NCBI GenBank assembly: GCA_014804905.1
Contig: JAAUYX010000004.1
Coordinates: 12,521-27,088, forward strand
DNA from: Desulfovibrio sp.
Lineage (GTDB): Bacteria; Desulfobacterota; Desulfovibrionia; Desulfovibrionales; Desulfovibrionaceae
Length of the DNA: 14,568 nucleotides
Direction of reading: 5' to 3'
Below the pieces are notes generated by a model. That model had not been told where the DNA came from and ran no database searches. It saw only the letters and a list, made by a program, of their open reading frames with translations. The translations under genes were made by a program, and so were the position numbers. Below, piece by piece: positions 6,187 through 12,874 of the stretch (positions are counted from its first letter, which is position 1; the number at the start of each line of letters is the position of its first letter).

Positions 6187-8883
6187 ATGCAACAGCTTGT
6201 CCTCACCCTCCTTCTTGCCTTTTCTCTGCTTCTTCCCGGCGCGCCCACGCCGGCGCGGGACGCGGCCCCTCAGACATCCGCCCCCAAGGCCGCGGCAGCG
6301 CCGAGCGCAACAGCCGAAGCGCCGTCCCGTGAGGACAGCATCCTCACCCGGCTCCCCAACGGGCTGCTGGTCTATATCCTGCGCGACACGCGCTTCCCGC
6401 TCGTCTGCACGAGGCTCTATGTGCGTGCGGGCTCGGCCAATGAGGAGCCCGGCCAGGCGGGCATCAGCCATGTCCTCGAGCACATGGTGTTCAAGGGCAC
6501 GGAGCACCGGCCCAAGGGCCAGGTGGCGAAGGACGTGGAGGCCCTCGGCGGCTATCTCAACGCGGCCACGAGTTTTGACAAGACGTGGTATCTTACCGAC
6601 ATGCCCGCGCAGCATTGGCGCGTGGGCATGGAGGTGGTGAAGGAAATGGCCTTCCAGCCCACGCTGGACGCGGCCGAGCTTGAGGCGGAAAAGGGCGTCG
6701 TCATTTCCGAGCTCCAGCGCGGCGAGGATTCGCCCCAGCGCAAGCTCTATGAAAATCTCCAGACCGCGGCGCTCAGCCACACCCCCTACGGGCGGCCCAT
6801 CATCGGCTTTGCGGACACCATCCGGGCGCTCACCGTGGCCGACCTGCGCGCCTATATCGCCCGCTGGTACCAGCCGGACAACATGATGCTGCTCGTGGCG
6901 GGCGATATCGAGCCCCAGGCGGTGCTCGCCCACGCGCAGGAGCTTTTCGGCGGCCTTGCCAACAGCTCGGACCTCGCCGTGCCCCCGCCGCTCGACCTCG
7001 CCGCCGCGCCCGGCGGCCCGGAGGTGGAGGTCGTCCGCGGCCCCTGGAACAAGGTCTATCTCGGCATGGCCTTTCCCGCGCCGGGCCTGCGCGACCTGCG
7101 CTCCGTGGACCTCGACGTGCTCTGCTACCTGCTCGGCGGCGACGGCACCTCCCCCTTCTACCGCAAATACAAGTACGAGCGGCAGCTGGTGGACAGCATC
7201 AGCGTCGGCAACATGAGCCTTGCGCGCGCGGGCCTGCTCACCGTCACGGCGCAGCTTGACGCCGACAAGGTGGAGACCTTCTGGAACGAGCTCACCCGCG
7301 ACCTCGCGGCGCTCTCGGCCAAGGACTTCACGCCCGAGGCCGTGGCCCGCGCCAAGTTCAACCTTGAGGACAGCATGGACCGCGCCGGGGAGACGCTCAA
7401 CGGCCTCGCCTCCTGGAAGGGCACCATCCAGTTCGACCTCGGCGGCGAGCAGGCGGAGCGCAACCTGCGCTTCACCCAGCGCAATGTGGATACGGCCCAG
7501 CTGCAAAACGCCATCGGCCTCTGGTTCGACCCGGCCCTGGCGCGGGTGCGCGTGCTCGCGCCCGAGTCCGCCCCGGCGGACCTTGCGGCGCGCCTTGAGG
7601 CCACCCTGCACAAGAACTGGGCGGCCCCGCAGGTGGCAGCGGCCGCCATTACCAAGCCGGACGGCGGCAAGTCGCGGGAGACCATCGACCTCGGGGGCGG
7701 CCGCAAGGTCATCCTCATCCCGGACACCACCGTGCCCTATGTGTCGCTGGACCTGCTCTTCACGGGCGGCAACGCCCTGCTCGCGCCGGACCAGCAAGGC
7801 CTCGCGGACCTCACCGCGCGCCTGCTCGCCGACGGCTGCGCCAAGCTGGACGCGCAGGGCGTGGAGCGCTGGCTCGCCGAGCGGGCAACGTCCGCCGGGG
7901 CCTCGGCCGGGCTGCAAAGTTTCGGCATCGCGCTCACCGGGCCCTCGCGCTTCAATGCCGACTATTTCGGCTTTTTGCGCGACATGCTCGTGAGCCCGCG
8001 CTTCGAGCCGCAGGAGCTTAGGCGCGAGGTGGAGAACATGCAATCGGCCATCCGCCAGCGCGCGGACAGGCCGCTTTCCTACATGTTCGCCAAGGTGAGC
8101 CCCTTCCTTTTCCCGCACGGCCAGGCCTACGGCTATGACAGCCTCGGCACGCCCGAGTTGCTGGCCGGCTATGACGACACCACGGTGCGCGACTTCTGGC
8201 AGCGCCAGGGCGCGCAGCCCTGGGTGCTTTCCGTGGCGGGCACCTTCGACCGCGAGGCGGTCCTCGCCTTCGCCAAAAGCCTGCCCGTGCCCACCGGCAT
8301 TGCCAAAACGGCCCCGCGCCCCGAGTGGGGCAAGGAGAAAAACCTCGCCCTGACGCTGCCGGGGCGCAACCAGGCGCATTTGCTCCAGATATTCCCCACC
8401 GTGCCGCTGACGCACCCGGACGCCCCGGCGCTGCTCCTGCTGCAATCCGTGCTCTCCGGGCAGAGCGGACTCTTGTTCACCAAGCTCAGGGACGAGCAGG
8501 GCCTCGGCTATACGGTGACGGCCTTCAATCGCAACATGCCCGAGGCGGCCTTCATGGCCTTCTATATCGGGACGACGCCCGACAAGCTCGGGGAGGCGCG
8601 CAAGGGCTTTGCCGAGGTCATCAAGAGCATCCGCGAGCAGCCGCTCCCCGAGGAGGTGCTTCGGAGAGGCGCGAACAGCCTTCTGGGCGACTACCTGCGC
8701 GAGCGCCAGAGCCTCGCCTCCCGCGCCGGGGAGGCCGCCACGGACGCCCTGCTCCACTATCCGCAGGACTTTCAGAAGACCCTGCTCGACAAGGCGGCCA
8801 CGCTGAGCCCGGCGGATGTGCAGGCCGTGGCCCGCAAGTACCTTGTCCCGGCCGACGCCTATGACGTGACCCTGCTGCCCTAG
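6187..8883 (+). CDS. Secreted two-domain M16 (pitrilysin-type) zinc metallopeptidase
   Basis: 898 residues. An N-terminal signal peptide (hydrophobic core about residues 4-17, ending near the PGAPTPARDA region) points to the periplasm. The active N-terminal half has the inverted zinc motif H95-V-L-E98-H99. Glu175 lies 76 residues after His99, exactly the spacing of the third zinc ligand in M16 enzymes. The C-terminal half is a second M16 module without a zinc motif. It contains LRDEQGLGY near 767-776, a conserved substrate-contact segment. Such proteins form a clamshell that degrades peptides. I chose the ATG at 6187, with GGGAG six bases upstream. An in-frame ATG at 6130 has no ribosome site and would bury the signal peptide. 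It probably belongs to the hslU transcription unit or has its own promoter in the 114-bp gap. Confidence 0.94.
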   Translation: MQQLVLTLLLAFSLLLPGAPTPARDAAPQTSAPKAAAAPSATAEAPSREDSILTRLPNGLLVYILRDTRFPLVCTRLYVRAGSANEEPGQAGISHVLEHMVFKGTEHRPKGQVAKDVEALGGYLNAATSFDKTWYLTDMPAQHWRVGMEVVKEMAFQPTLDAAELEAEKGVVISELQRGEDSPQRKLYENLQTAALSHTPYGRPIIGFADTIRALTVADLRAYIARWYQPDNMMLLVAGDIEPQAVLAHAQELFGGLANSSDLAVPPPLDLAAAPGGPEVEVVRGPWNKVYLGMAFPAPGLRDLRSVDLDVLCYLLGGDGTSPFYRKYKYERQLVDSISVGNMSLARAGLLTVTAQLDADKVETFWNELTRDLAALSAKDFTPEAVARAKFNLEDSMDRAGETLNGLASWKGTIQFDLGGEQAERNLRFTQRNVDTAQLQNAIGLWFDPALARVRVLAPESAPADLAARLEATLHKNWAAPQVAAAAITKPDGGKSRETIDLGGGRKVILIPDTTVPYVSLDLLFTGGNALLAPDQQGLADLTARLLADGCAKLDAQGVERWLAERATSAGASAGLQSFGIALTGPSRFNADYFGFLRDMLVSPRFEPQELRREVENMQSAIRQRADRPLSYMFAKVSPFLFPHGQAYGYDSLGTPELLAGYDDTTVRDFWQRQGAQPWVLSVAGTFDREAVLAFAKSLPVPTGIAKTAPRPEWGKEKNLALTLPGRNQAHLLQIFPTVPLTHPDAPALLLLQSVLSGQSGLLFTKLRDEQGLGYTVTAFNRNMPEAAFMAFYIGTTPDKLGEARKGFAEVIKSIREQPLPEEVLRRGANSLLGDYLRERQSLASRAGEAATDALLHYPQDFQKTLLDKAATLSPADVQAVARKYLVPADAYDVTLLP

Positions 8884-8907
8884 AGGGCGCGCGGGCTGAT
8901 ACTCTCC

Positions 8908-8951
8908 GGGCGGCGTCCTGCAAGGCTTGCGGGACGCCGCCCTTTACTTTT
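8908..8951 (+). terminator. Strong intrinsic terminator after the M16 peptidase gene
   Basis: GGGCGGCGTCC (8908-8918) pairs perfectly with GGACGCCGCCC (8932-8942). Pairing continues inward through GCA/TGC, leaving a loop of about 5 nt. The T-rich run TTTACTTTT (8943-8951) follows directly. It should end the hslU-to-M16 unit. Confidence 0.85.
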
Positions 8952-9028
8952 GCCCCCGGCTTGCGTATCTAAAAAAAATTAACTGGTGAACCGCGTTGCG
9001 TTCCCCCTCCAGCCAGCAAGGAAGTTCC

Positions 9029-9406
9029 ATGAGCAAGGACGATACCGCCGCCCCCTCCCGCATCCGCTACCGCTATGAAATGGCGCCCGAGTCCCGTCTT
9101 CAGACGGCGCACGGCGTCTGGGGCGGCATCAATTCGCAGGGCGAGATTGAGATGAATTTTTACCATGAAAGCGACGCCCTGCCCGCCTGCTCGGAACAGA
9201 TTCTCGCCCCGGACGGCTCCCTCGGCCATGAAATCGTCCCCGGCAATGACGACGTGCGCGACATCACGCGCCACATCCATAGCCGCATCCTGCTCAATTA
9301 CCACACGGCGCGCGCCGTGCTGGAATGGCTGGAGGACCGCGTCAACGCCCTTGAGGAGGAAGGCGGGGGGGAAATGTACAGCCCGGACGCGGGCCTGGAA
9401 CAGTAG
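9029..9406 (+). CDS. Small soluble protein, possibly DUF3467-like
   Basis: 125 residues, acidic, no signal peptide or membrane segment. The order is a short beta-rich part (YRYEMAPES, GEIEMNFYHES) and then a helical C-terminal part with HSRILLNYHTARAVLEWLEDRV. That last stretch resembles the 'R-I-x-x-S/N-x-x-x-A-x-x-L' helix of DUF3467 proteins. The match is from memory and weak, and no biochemical function can be given. The ATG at 9029 has AAGGAAG just upstream; an earlier in-frame ATG at 8996 lacks a ribosome site. It comes after a strong terminator, so a promoter should lie in 8952-9028. I could not identify it, although an A-tract is present near 8971. The gene ends 15 bp before miaB and is probably cotranscribed. 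Confidence 0.75.
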   Translation: MSKDDTAAPSRIRYRYEMAPESRLQTAHGVWGGINSQGEIEMNFYHESDALPACSEQILAPDGSLGHEIVPGNDDVRDITRHIHSRILLNYHTARAVLEWLEDRVNALEEEGGGEMYSPDAGLEQ

Positions 9407-9421
9407 CCGCACCGGGCCGCC

Positions 9422-10798
9422 ATGCAGCCGCGCACCTACCACGTCATCACCTTCGGCTGCCAGATGAATGTCCACGACTCCGCGTGGCTCGGCGCCGCGC
9501 TGGAGGCGCGGGGCTTTGCGCCGGCGGAACTCGCGGACGCCGAGGTGGTCGTCATCAACACCTGCTCGGTGCGCGAAAAACCGGAGCAGAAGGTCATGAG
9601 CGCCCTCGGACGCGTGCGCCAGGCCACGGGGGGCGACGCGCGCGTGCTCGTGGCCGTGGCGGGCTGCGTGGCGCAGCAGCTGGGCGCGGAGCTTTTTGAC
9701 CGCTCGCCGCAGGTGCGCCTTGTGGCGGGGAGCGACGGCCTCACAGAGGCTCCCGGTGCCATCGAGCGCCTGCTCAAGGAGCCGGATGCGCGGCTTGCGC
9801 TGTGCGCCTTCACCGAGGCCTTTCCCGAAAAGGAGGCAGCGCCCAGGCGCAGCGCGGGCCCCTCGGCCCACGTCACCATCATGCAGGGCTGCGACAATTT
9901 TTGCGCCTACTGCATCGTGCCTTTCACGCGCGGCCGCCAGAAATCCCGCGCCACTTGCGCCATCCTCGAGGAATGCCGCCAGCGCCTCGCCGAGGGCGCA
10001 GTCGAGATCACCCTGCTCGGGCAAAACGTGAACGCTTTTGGCCGCGACAGGACGGGCGACGGCACGAGCTTTTTCCGCCTGCTCGAACAGGTGGTGGCGC
10101 TGCCGGGACTAAAACGTCTGCGCTATGTGACGCCGCACCCCAAGGACATGGGACCCGAGGATGTGGCCGCTTTCGGGGGCCTGCCGACGCTCTGCCCGCG
10201 GCTGCACCTGCCCCTGCAGGCGGGCTCGGACGCGGTGCTCAGGCGGATGCGCCGCCGCTATGACAGCGCGGGCTTCCTGCGCCTTGTGGAGGAGTTGCGC
10301 GCCGCCCGGCCCGACCTTGCCCTCTCCACCGACCTCATCGTGGGCTTCCCCGGCGAGACGGAGGAGGATTTTCAGGCCACGCTGGACATGATGGAAGCCT
10401 GCGGCTTCATGTCCAGCTTTTCCTTCTGCTATTCGGACAGGCCGGGCGCCGCTGCCACGCGCTTTCCCGACAAGGTGCCACAGGAGGTGCAGCACGAGCG
10501 GCTGCAACGCCTCCAGGCCCTCCAGGACCGCCTCGGCCAGCGCTGGCTCGATGCTCGCGTGGGCGGGGAAACCACCCTGCTCATGGAGGGCAAGAGCCCG
10601 CGCCAGGAGGCCGCGCCTGCGCAGGACGAGGCGGGCGCCCTCCACGATGAGGACTGGCAGGGCCGCGACCCTTACGGCGTGCCCGTACACGTCCCCCTCT
10701 CCGCCGGGGTGGACCATACGGGAAGCCTCATTCCCGTGACTATCGTGGGCGCCAAGCGACACAGCCTTGTGGGGCGCGTGGTCCCCGCCTCGCGCTGA
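9422..10798 (+). CDS. miaB: MiaB, tRNA-2-methylthio-N6-isopentenyladenosine synthase
   Basis: 458 residues in the usual order. The N-terminal UPF0004 domain has three cluster cysteines: Cys13 (FGCQMN), Cys48 (NTCSVRE) and Cys82 (GCVAQ). The radical SAM core has C157-x3-C161-x2-C164, followed by FTRGRQKSR. A C-terminal TRAM domain ends in HSLVGRVV. MiaB methylthiolates i6A37 in tRNAs reading UNN codons, using two Fe-S clusters and SAM. The TRAM region carries an extra Gln/Ala/Glu/Asp-rich insert of perhaps 14 residues around 395-420. No clear Shine-Dalgarno precedes the ATG, so translation may be coupled to the gene 15 bp upstream. The ATG is well placed, since the conserved domain begins within ten residues. 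Confidence 0.97.
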   Translation: MQPRTYHVITFGCQMNVHDSAWLGAALEARGFAPAELADAEVVVINTCSVREKPEQKVMSALGRVRQATGGDARVLVAVAGCVAQQLGAELFDRSPQVRLVAGSDGLTEAPGAIERLLKEPDARLALCAFTEAFPEKEAAPRRSAGPSAHVTIMQGCDNFCAYCIVPFTRGRQKSRATCAILEECRQRLAEGAVEITLLGQNVNAFGRDRTGDGTSFFRLLEQVVALPGLKRLRYVTPHPKDMGPEDVAAFGGLPTLCPRLHLPLQAGSDAVLRRMRRRYDSAGFLRLVEELRAARPDLALSTDLIVGFPGETEEDFQATLDMMEACGFMSSFSFCYSDRPGAAATRFPDKVPQEVQHERLQRLQALQDRLGQRWLDARVGGETTLLMEGKSPRQEAAPAQDEAGALHDEDWQGRDPYGVPVHVPLSAGVDHTGSLIPVTIVGAKRHSLVGRVVPASR

Positions 10799-11107
10799 CG
10801 CCCGTAGCATTCCCACTTCACGCTTTCACAGCCACCAGCCGCACACCTCCCACATTGCAAAACCACATCCGGGCGCGCCGCTGCGTCCTTCCCTTCGCCA
10901 AAACTGCCCGAAGCTCCCCGCGCCACTCCAGGCGCCAGGTGCACATCCCGCAGAGGAAAATCTGTACTCTAGAAAGTTTCTAGGGAAATTCTAACTATCG
11001 GTGATTGCACTTCCTTTCCGCGTCTGCGCCCGGATTCCCGCGTCCCGCGCCCTCTAAAGGTTTTGCCGTCACATTCCGATAGGCTGGCATAAGGGATGGG
11101 AACTGCC
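10799..11107. other. 309-bp intergenic region between miaB and the zinc-ribbon gene
   Basis: No coding frame is credible here. The left part (to about 10950) is C-rich on the plus strand and has no hairpin-plus-T terminator for miaB. An A+T-rich pocket at about 10955-11005 holds a perfect palindrome at 10969-10983. Near the zinc-ribbon gene a weak promoter could be TTGCCG (11063-11068) with GCATAA (11087-11092) at 18-bp spacing, but the -10 match is poor. Confidence 0.5.
10969..10983. promoter_or_regulatory. 15-bp perfect inverted repeat, possible operator
   Basis: CTAGAAA-G-TTTCTAG is symmetric about one central base, a form typical of binding sites for dimeric regulators. It lies in A+T-rich DNA 125 bp upstream of the zinc-ribbon gene. 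Its core TAGAAA/TTTCTA resembles the palindrome over the radical SAM promoter at 12645-12660. Confidence 0.3.
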
Positions 11108-11512
11108 ATGCTGGACTATCGCCGCTTCAAGGAAATCAACGACCTCTTCGCTTCCGGCCAGACGGAAAAGGCGCGTCACCTGCTCATGGAAATGCAGTCC
11201 CGCTGCATTGCCCTGCGCGACGAGATGAGTATGCTCAAGATTCGCCTGCAAAGCCTCGAGGATGTTCTCTATCTCGCGCAAAACCTCTTTGAGGAACACG
11301 GCTTCTACTGGCTCCACACAAGCGGCGTGCGCCAAGGCCCCTTCTGTCCCCGCTGCTACGAGACCGAAGGCGGCCTCATCCGCCTCGACAAGCGCAAACA
11401 CAAGCTGGAATGCCCCTATTGCCGCGCCACCTATGACCACCATCCCGACCTTGACGCCGTAGCCACTTCCGGCATGAAGGGCGCCGCCAAAATCCTGCAC
11501 TTCGCACGCTGA
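11108..11512 (+). CDS. Coiled-coil / zinc-ribbon protein, unknown function
   Basis: 134 residues. Residues about 5-63 are predicted to be helical and amphipathic (MEMQSRCIALRDEMSMLK, then LQSLEDVLYLAQNLFEE), suggesting a coiled coil. A four-cysteine zinc ribbon follows: CPRC at 80-83 and CPYC at 102-105, 18 residues apart. Such proteins often bind nucleic acid or act as adaptors, but no target can be inferred here. I chose the ATG at 11108, preceded by GGGA at about 6 nt. The in-frame ATG at 11096 has its only purine run directly against it. The gene is convergent with the PhzF-family gene, 74 bp away. I do not recognise a named family. Confidence 0.82.
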   Translation: MLDYRRFKEINDLFASGQTEKARHLLMEMQSRCIALRDEMSMLKIRLQSLEDVLYLAQNLFEEHGFYWLHTSGVRQGPFCPRCYETEGGLIRLDKRKHKLECPYCRATYDHHPDLDAVATSGMKGAAKILHFAR

Positions 11513-11548
11513 CGCGGGAGTCGGTCGCAAGCCCGCATACCCGATTTT

Positions 11549-11566
11549 GCTTCCCCTGAGGCAAGC
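11549..11566. terminator. Weak hairpin between convergent genes
   Basis: GCTT and AAGC pair around an inner CC/GG pair, with one mismatch. TGTTTCTATTCT follows on the plus strand and a short A/T run lies on the other side. It could serve as a modest bidirectional terminator for the zinc-ribbon and PhzF-family genes, but the stem is short. Confidence 0.25.
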
Positions 11567-11586
11567 CTGTTTCTATTCTGGATAGG

Positions 11587-12378
11587 TCAGCGCGGCAGCG
11601 CCGCCGGCTGTATCTCGGAAATGGCGAACAGGCAGGCCTTGCCGCTGATTTCCACCCTGTCATTCCCGGTCAGCCTGCAATACAGGATGCCCCCGCGCCG
11701 GGACGCCTGCAAAGCAATGATTTTCTCCTTGTGCAACTCGGCCCCCCAGTAGGGCGCAATCTGGCAATGCGCCGAGCCGCACACCGGGTCTTCCGCAACG
11801 CCCAGCTTGGGGAAGAAACTGCGGGAAGCGCAATCTGTGCCATCGCCCGGCGCCGTGGCATGTTGCCCCCGTCCCTCCAGGTGCTTCAACAAATTCTGGT
11901 CAGGCATAAGGCCTCGCACATCTTCCTCGCTAGCAAAAACGCATACGAGGTCCGTGCCCAGCAGGGCCTTCACTGGCTTCGCCCCGAAGGCCTCGCACAT
12001 GGCCGCGGTTACAGGGATTTCCCGCTGCGGAATGAGGGGGAAATCCATGGCATAGAGATCCCCATCTCGGCGCACGGGCAAGACGCCCTCGCCGGTGATG
12101 AACGAGACCTTCTCCGCCGTCCTTTCCAGAAAATTCAGCACCACAAAAGCCGAAGCCAGGGTGGCGTGCCCGCAAAGGCCCACTTCCGTCTCCGGCGTGA
12201 ACCAGCGCAGGCGATACGCCTGCCCGCCCGGCACAAGAAAGGCCGTTTCGGAAAGGTTGTTTTCCATGGCCAGCTTGCGCATCCAGCCATCATCGGGCCA
12301 CTCGGGGAGGAGGCACACTGCGGCGGGATTGCCGCTGAAAGGCTTGTCCGTAAATGCGTCTACGATATATTGGTTCAT
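11587..12378 (-). CDS. PhzF-family isomerase/epimerase
   Basis: 263 residues, close to the family's usual 260-300. The N-terminus VDAFTDKPFSGNPAAV is diagnostic. The expected catalytic glutamate is Glu44 in NLSET. CGHATLAS lies at 69-76 and the second-half motif DPVCGSAH at 197-204, giving the diaminopimelate-epimerase-like fold. Members catalyse proton shifts on small metabolites; PhzF itself isomerises trans-2,3-dihydro-3-hydroxyanthranilate. No phenazine genes are present, so a general metabolic role is more likely. MNQYIVDAFT is the standard family start. The ribosome site before it is poor, and a longer frame upstream adds residues without family similarity. Base composition is lower in G+C than the hslU region. 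Confidence 0.93.
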   Translation of the reverse strand: MNQYIVDAFTDKPFSGNPAAVCLLPEWPDDGWMRKLAMENNLSETAFLVPGGQAYRLRWFTPETEVGLCGHATLASAFVVLNFLERTAEKVSFITGEGVLPVRRDGDLYAMDFPLIPQREIPVTAAMCEAFGAKPVKALLGTDLVCVFASEEDVRGLMPDQNLLKHLEGRGQHATAPGDGTDCASRSFFPKLGVAEDPVCGSAHCQIAPYWGAELHKEKIIALQASRRGGILYCRLTGNDRVEISGKACLFAISEIQPAALPR

Positions 12379-12433
12379 GGCTTGGGACTCGGGGGCAAGA
12401 GGTGAACCTAGCTTTGTACCAAATAGCCTCACC

Positions 12434-12462
12434 AGCATGGCGCGTGGAGTTGCCTCTGTCAA
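12434..12462 (-). promoter_or_regulatory. Candidate promoter for the PhzF-family gene
   Basis: On the minus strand a perfect -35 box TTGACA (12457-12462) is followed after 17 bp by CATGCT (12434-12439), only three of six matches to the -10 consensus. Transcription would start near 12427 and leave a leader of about 49 nt. Confidence 0.3.
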
Positions 12463-12621
12463 TGGCACGTTGGCGCCCCAAATTAGCAAGAACCACTGCG
12501 TAGAGCGCCACAATGGGAAGGAACGTACATCTCAAAAGAGTTGTCTCCCACGCCCCGACGAATCTCCGCTAACGCTTCGGAAATGATTTTCCTGTTCACA
12601 AACTGCTGTCCGATGGGCCTC

Positions 12622-12650
12622 TTGCGGGAAAAAACAAACAGGCGTATAGA
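12622..12650 (+). promoter_or_regulatory. Candidate sigma-70 promoter for the radical SAM unit
   Basis: TTGCGG (12622-12627) and TATAGA (12645-12650) are exactly 17 bp apart, in A+T-rich DNA. The -10 box matches four of six consensus bases and the -35 three. The predicted start near 12657 leaves a leader of about 214 nt before the radical SAM ATG. That leader contains two short reading frames and an inverted repeat. Confidence 0.45.
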
Positions 12651-12660
12651 AATTTCTATA
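12645..12660. promoter_or_regulatory. 16-bp perfect palindrome over the -10 box, likely operator
   Basis: TATAGAAATTTCTATA is its own reverse complement. It starts exactly at the candidate -10 box and covers the predicted start site, the classic position for a repressor operator. A dimeric regulator bound here would block RNA polymerase. No regulator gene is in the window. Confidence 0.45.
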
Positions 12661-12791
12661 TGAAGATTCTGTTCTCCGCTCCTGCCTTGTCGCTGCTTTT
12701 CTTTACACAGCCCCATCCATTTTTTCAGAAAATAAAGGCATGCCTGTGGTCCACTCGCCATCGACTGCATGAAGGTCAGGACCTGGTATGA
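12660..12791 (+). CDS. Doubtful 43-codon frame in the radical SAM leader
   Basis: ATG at 12660 opens a 43-residue frame starting MKILFSAPALSLLFF, a basic residue then a hydrophobic run, like a short signal or leader peptide. The rest contains Cys28 and several His/Arg residues. Its TGA overlaps the ATG of the next small frame (ATGA at 12788-12791). There is no Shine-Dalgarno. The ATG would sit only a few bases from the predicted transcription start, so translation would have to be nearly leaderless. It may be chance. Confidence 0.15.
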   Translation: MKILFSAPALSLLFFTQPHPFFQKIKACLWSTRHRLHEGQDLV

Positions 12792-12874
12792 GGAGTAAGC
12801 GCAGTACCAGTGAAATATATCGTTCATTTGCGGTCAGAATTTCTGACGAAGAGAATAAACTGGAGATGATATGA
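12788..12874 (+). CDS. Candidate 28-residue peptide coupled to the radical SAM gene
   Basis: A 28-codon frame begins MRSKRSTSEIYRSF and ends NKLEMI. AGGA lies six bases before its ATG, a good ribosome site. Its TGA overlaps the radical SAM ATG as ATGA, so the two would be translationally coupled. The N-terminal half is basic and Ser/Thr-rich and the C-terminal half acidic; there is no cysteine. Small frames directly before radical SAM genes are sometimes precursors of modified peptides. They can equally be coupling or attenuation peptides, or chance. It resembles no precursor family I know. An in-frame TGA at 12770 limits extension upstream. Confidence 0.35.
   Translation: MRSKRSTSEIYRSFAVRISDEENKLEMI
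12833..12847. promoter_or_regulatory. 15-bp inverted repeat just upstream of the radical SAM ribosome site
   Basis: GTCAGAA-T-TTCTGAC is perfectly symmetric about its central base and ends 15 nt before the GGAG ribosome site at 12862-12865. As DNA it could bind a regulator. As RNA it can form a 5-bp stem with a 5-nt loop inside the small upstream frame. It shares the AGAA/TTCT core with the palindrome at 12645-12660. Confidence 0.3.

Larger units (their letters stand above)
12379..12870. other. A+T-rich region between divergent phzF-like and radical SAM genes
   Basis: This 492-bp gap is clearly richer in A+T than most of the window. It holds a possible promoter for the PhzF-family gene (12434-12462) and a better one with an operator for the radical SAM gene (12622-12660). 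Two short frames lie ahead of the radical SAM gene (12660-12791 and 12788-12874). A 114-codon frame on the minus strand (12483-12827) has no ribosome site and no recognisable similarity, so I do not call it. Confidence 0.55.

Noticed and set aside
3469..8757. A very long open frame (over 1,700 codons) on the minus strand opposite hslU, the metallophosphoesterase and the M16 gene.
   Set aside because: It is the antisense shadow of three well-supported G+C-rich genes. Its translation is Arg/Gly/His/Leu-rich with no domain.
12583..12663. A 26-codon plus-strand frame ahead of the radical SAM leader.
   Set aside because: It has only a weak upstream purine run and most of it lies before the predicted transcription start.
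12483..12827. A 114-codon minus-strand frame between the PhzF-family and radical SAM genes.
   Set aside because: There is no ribosome site and no similarity I recognise, and it crosses the candidate promoter and operator.
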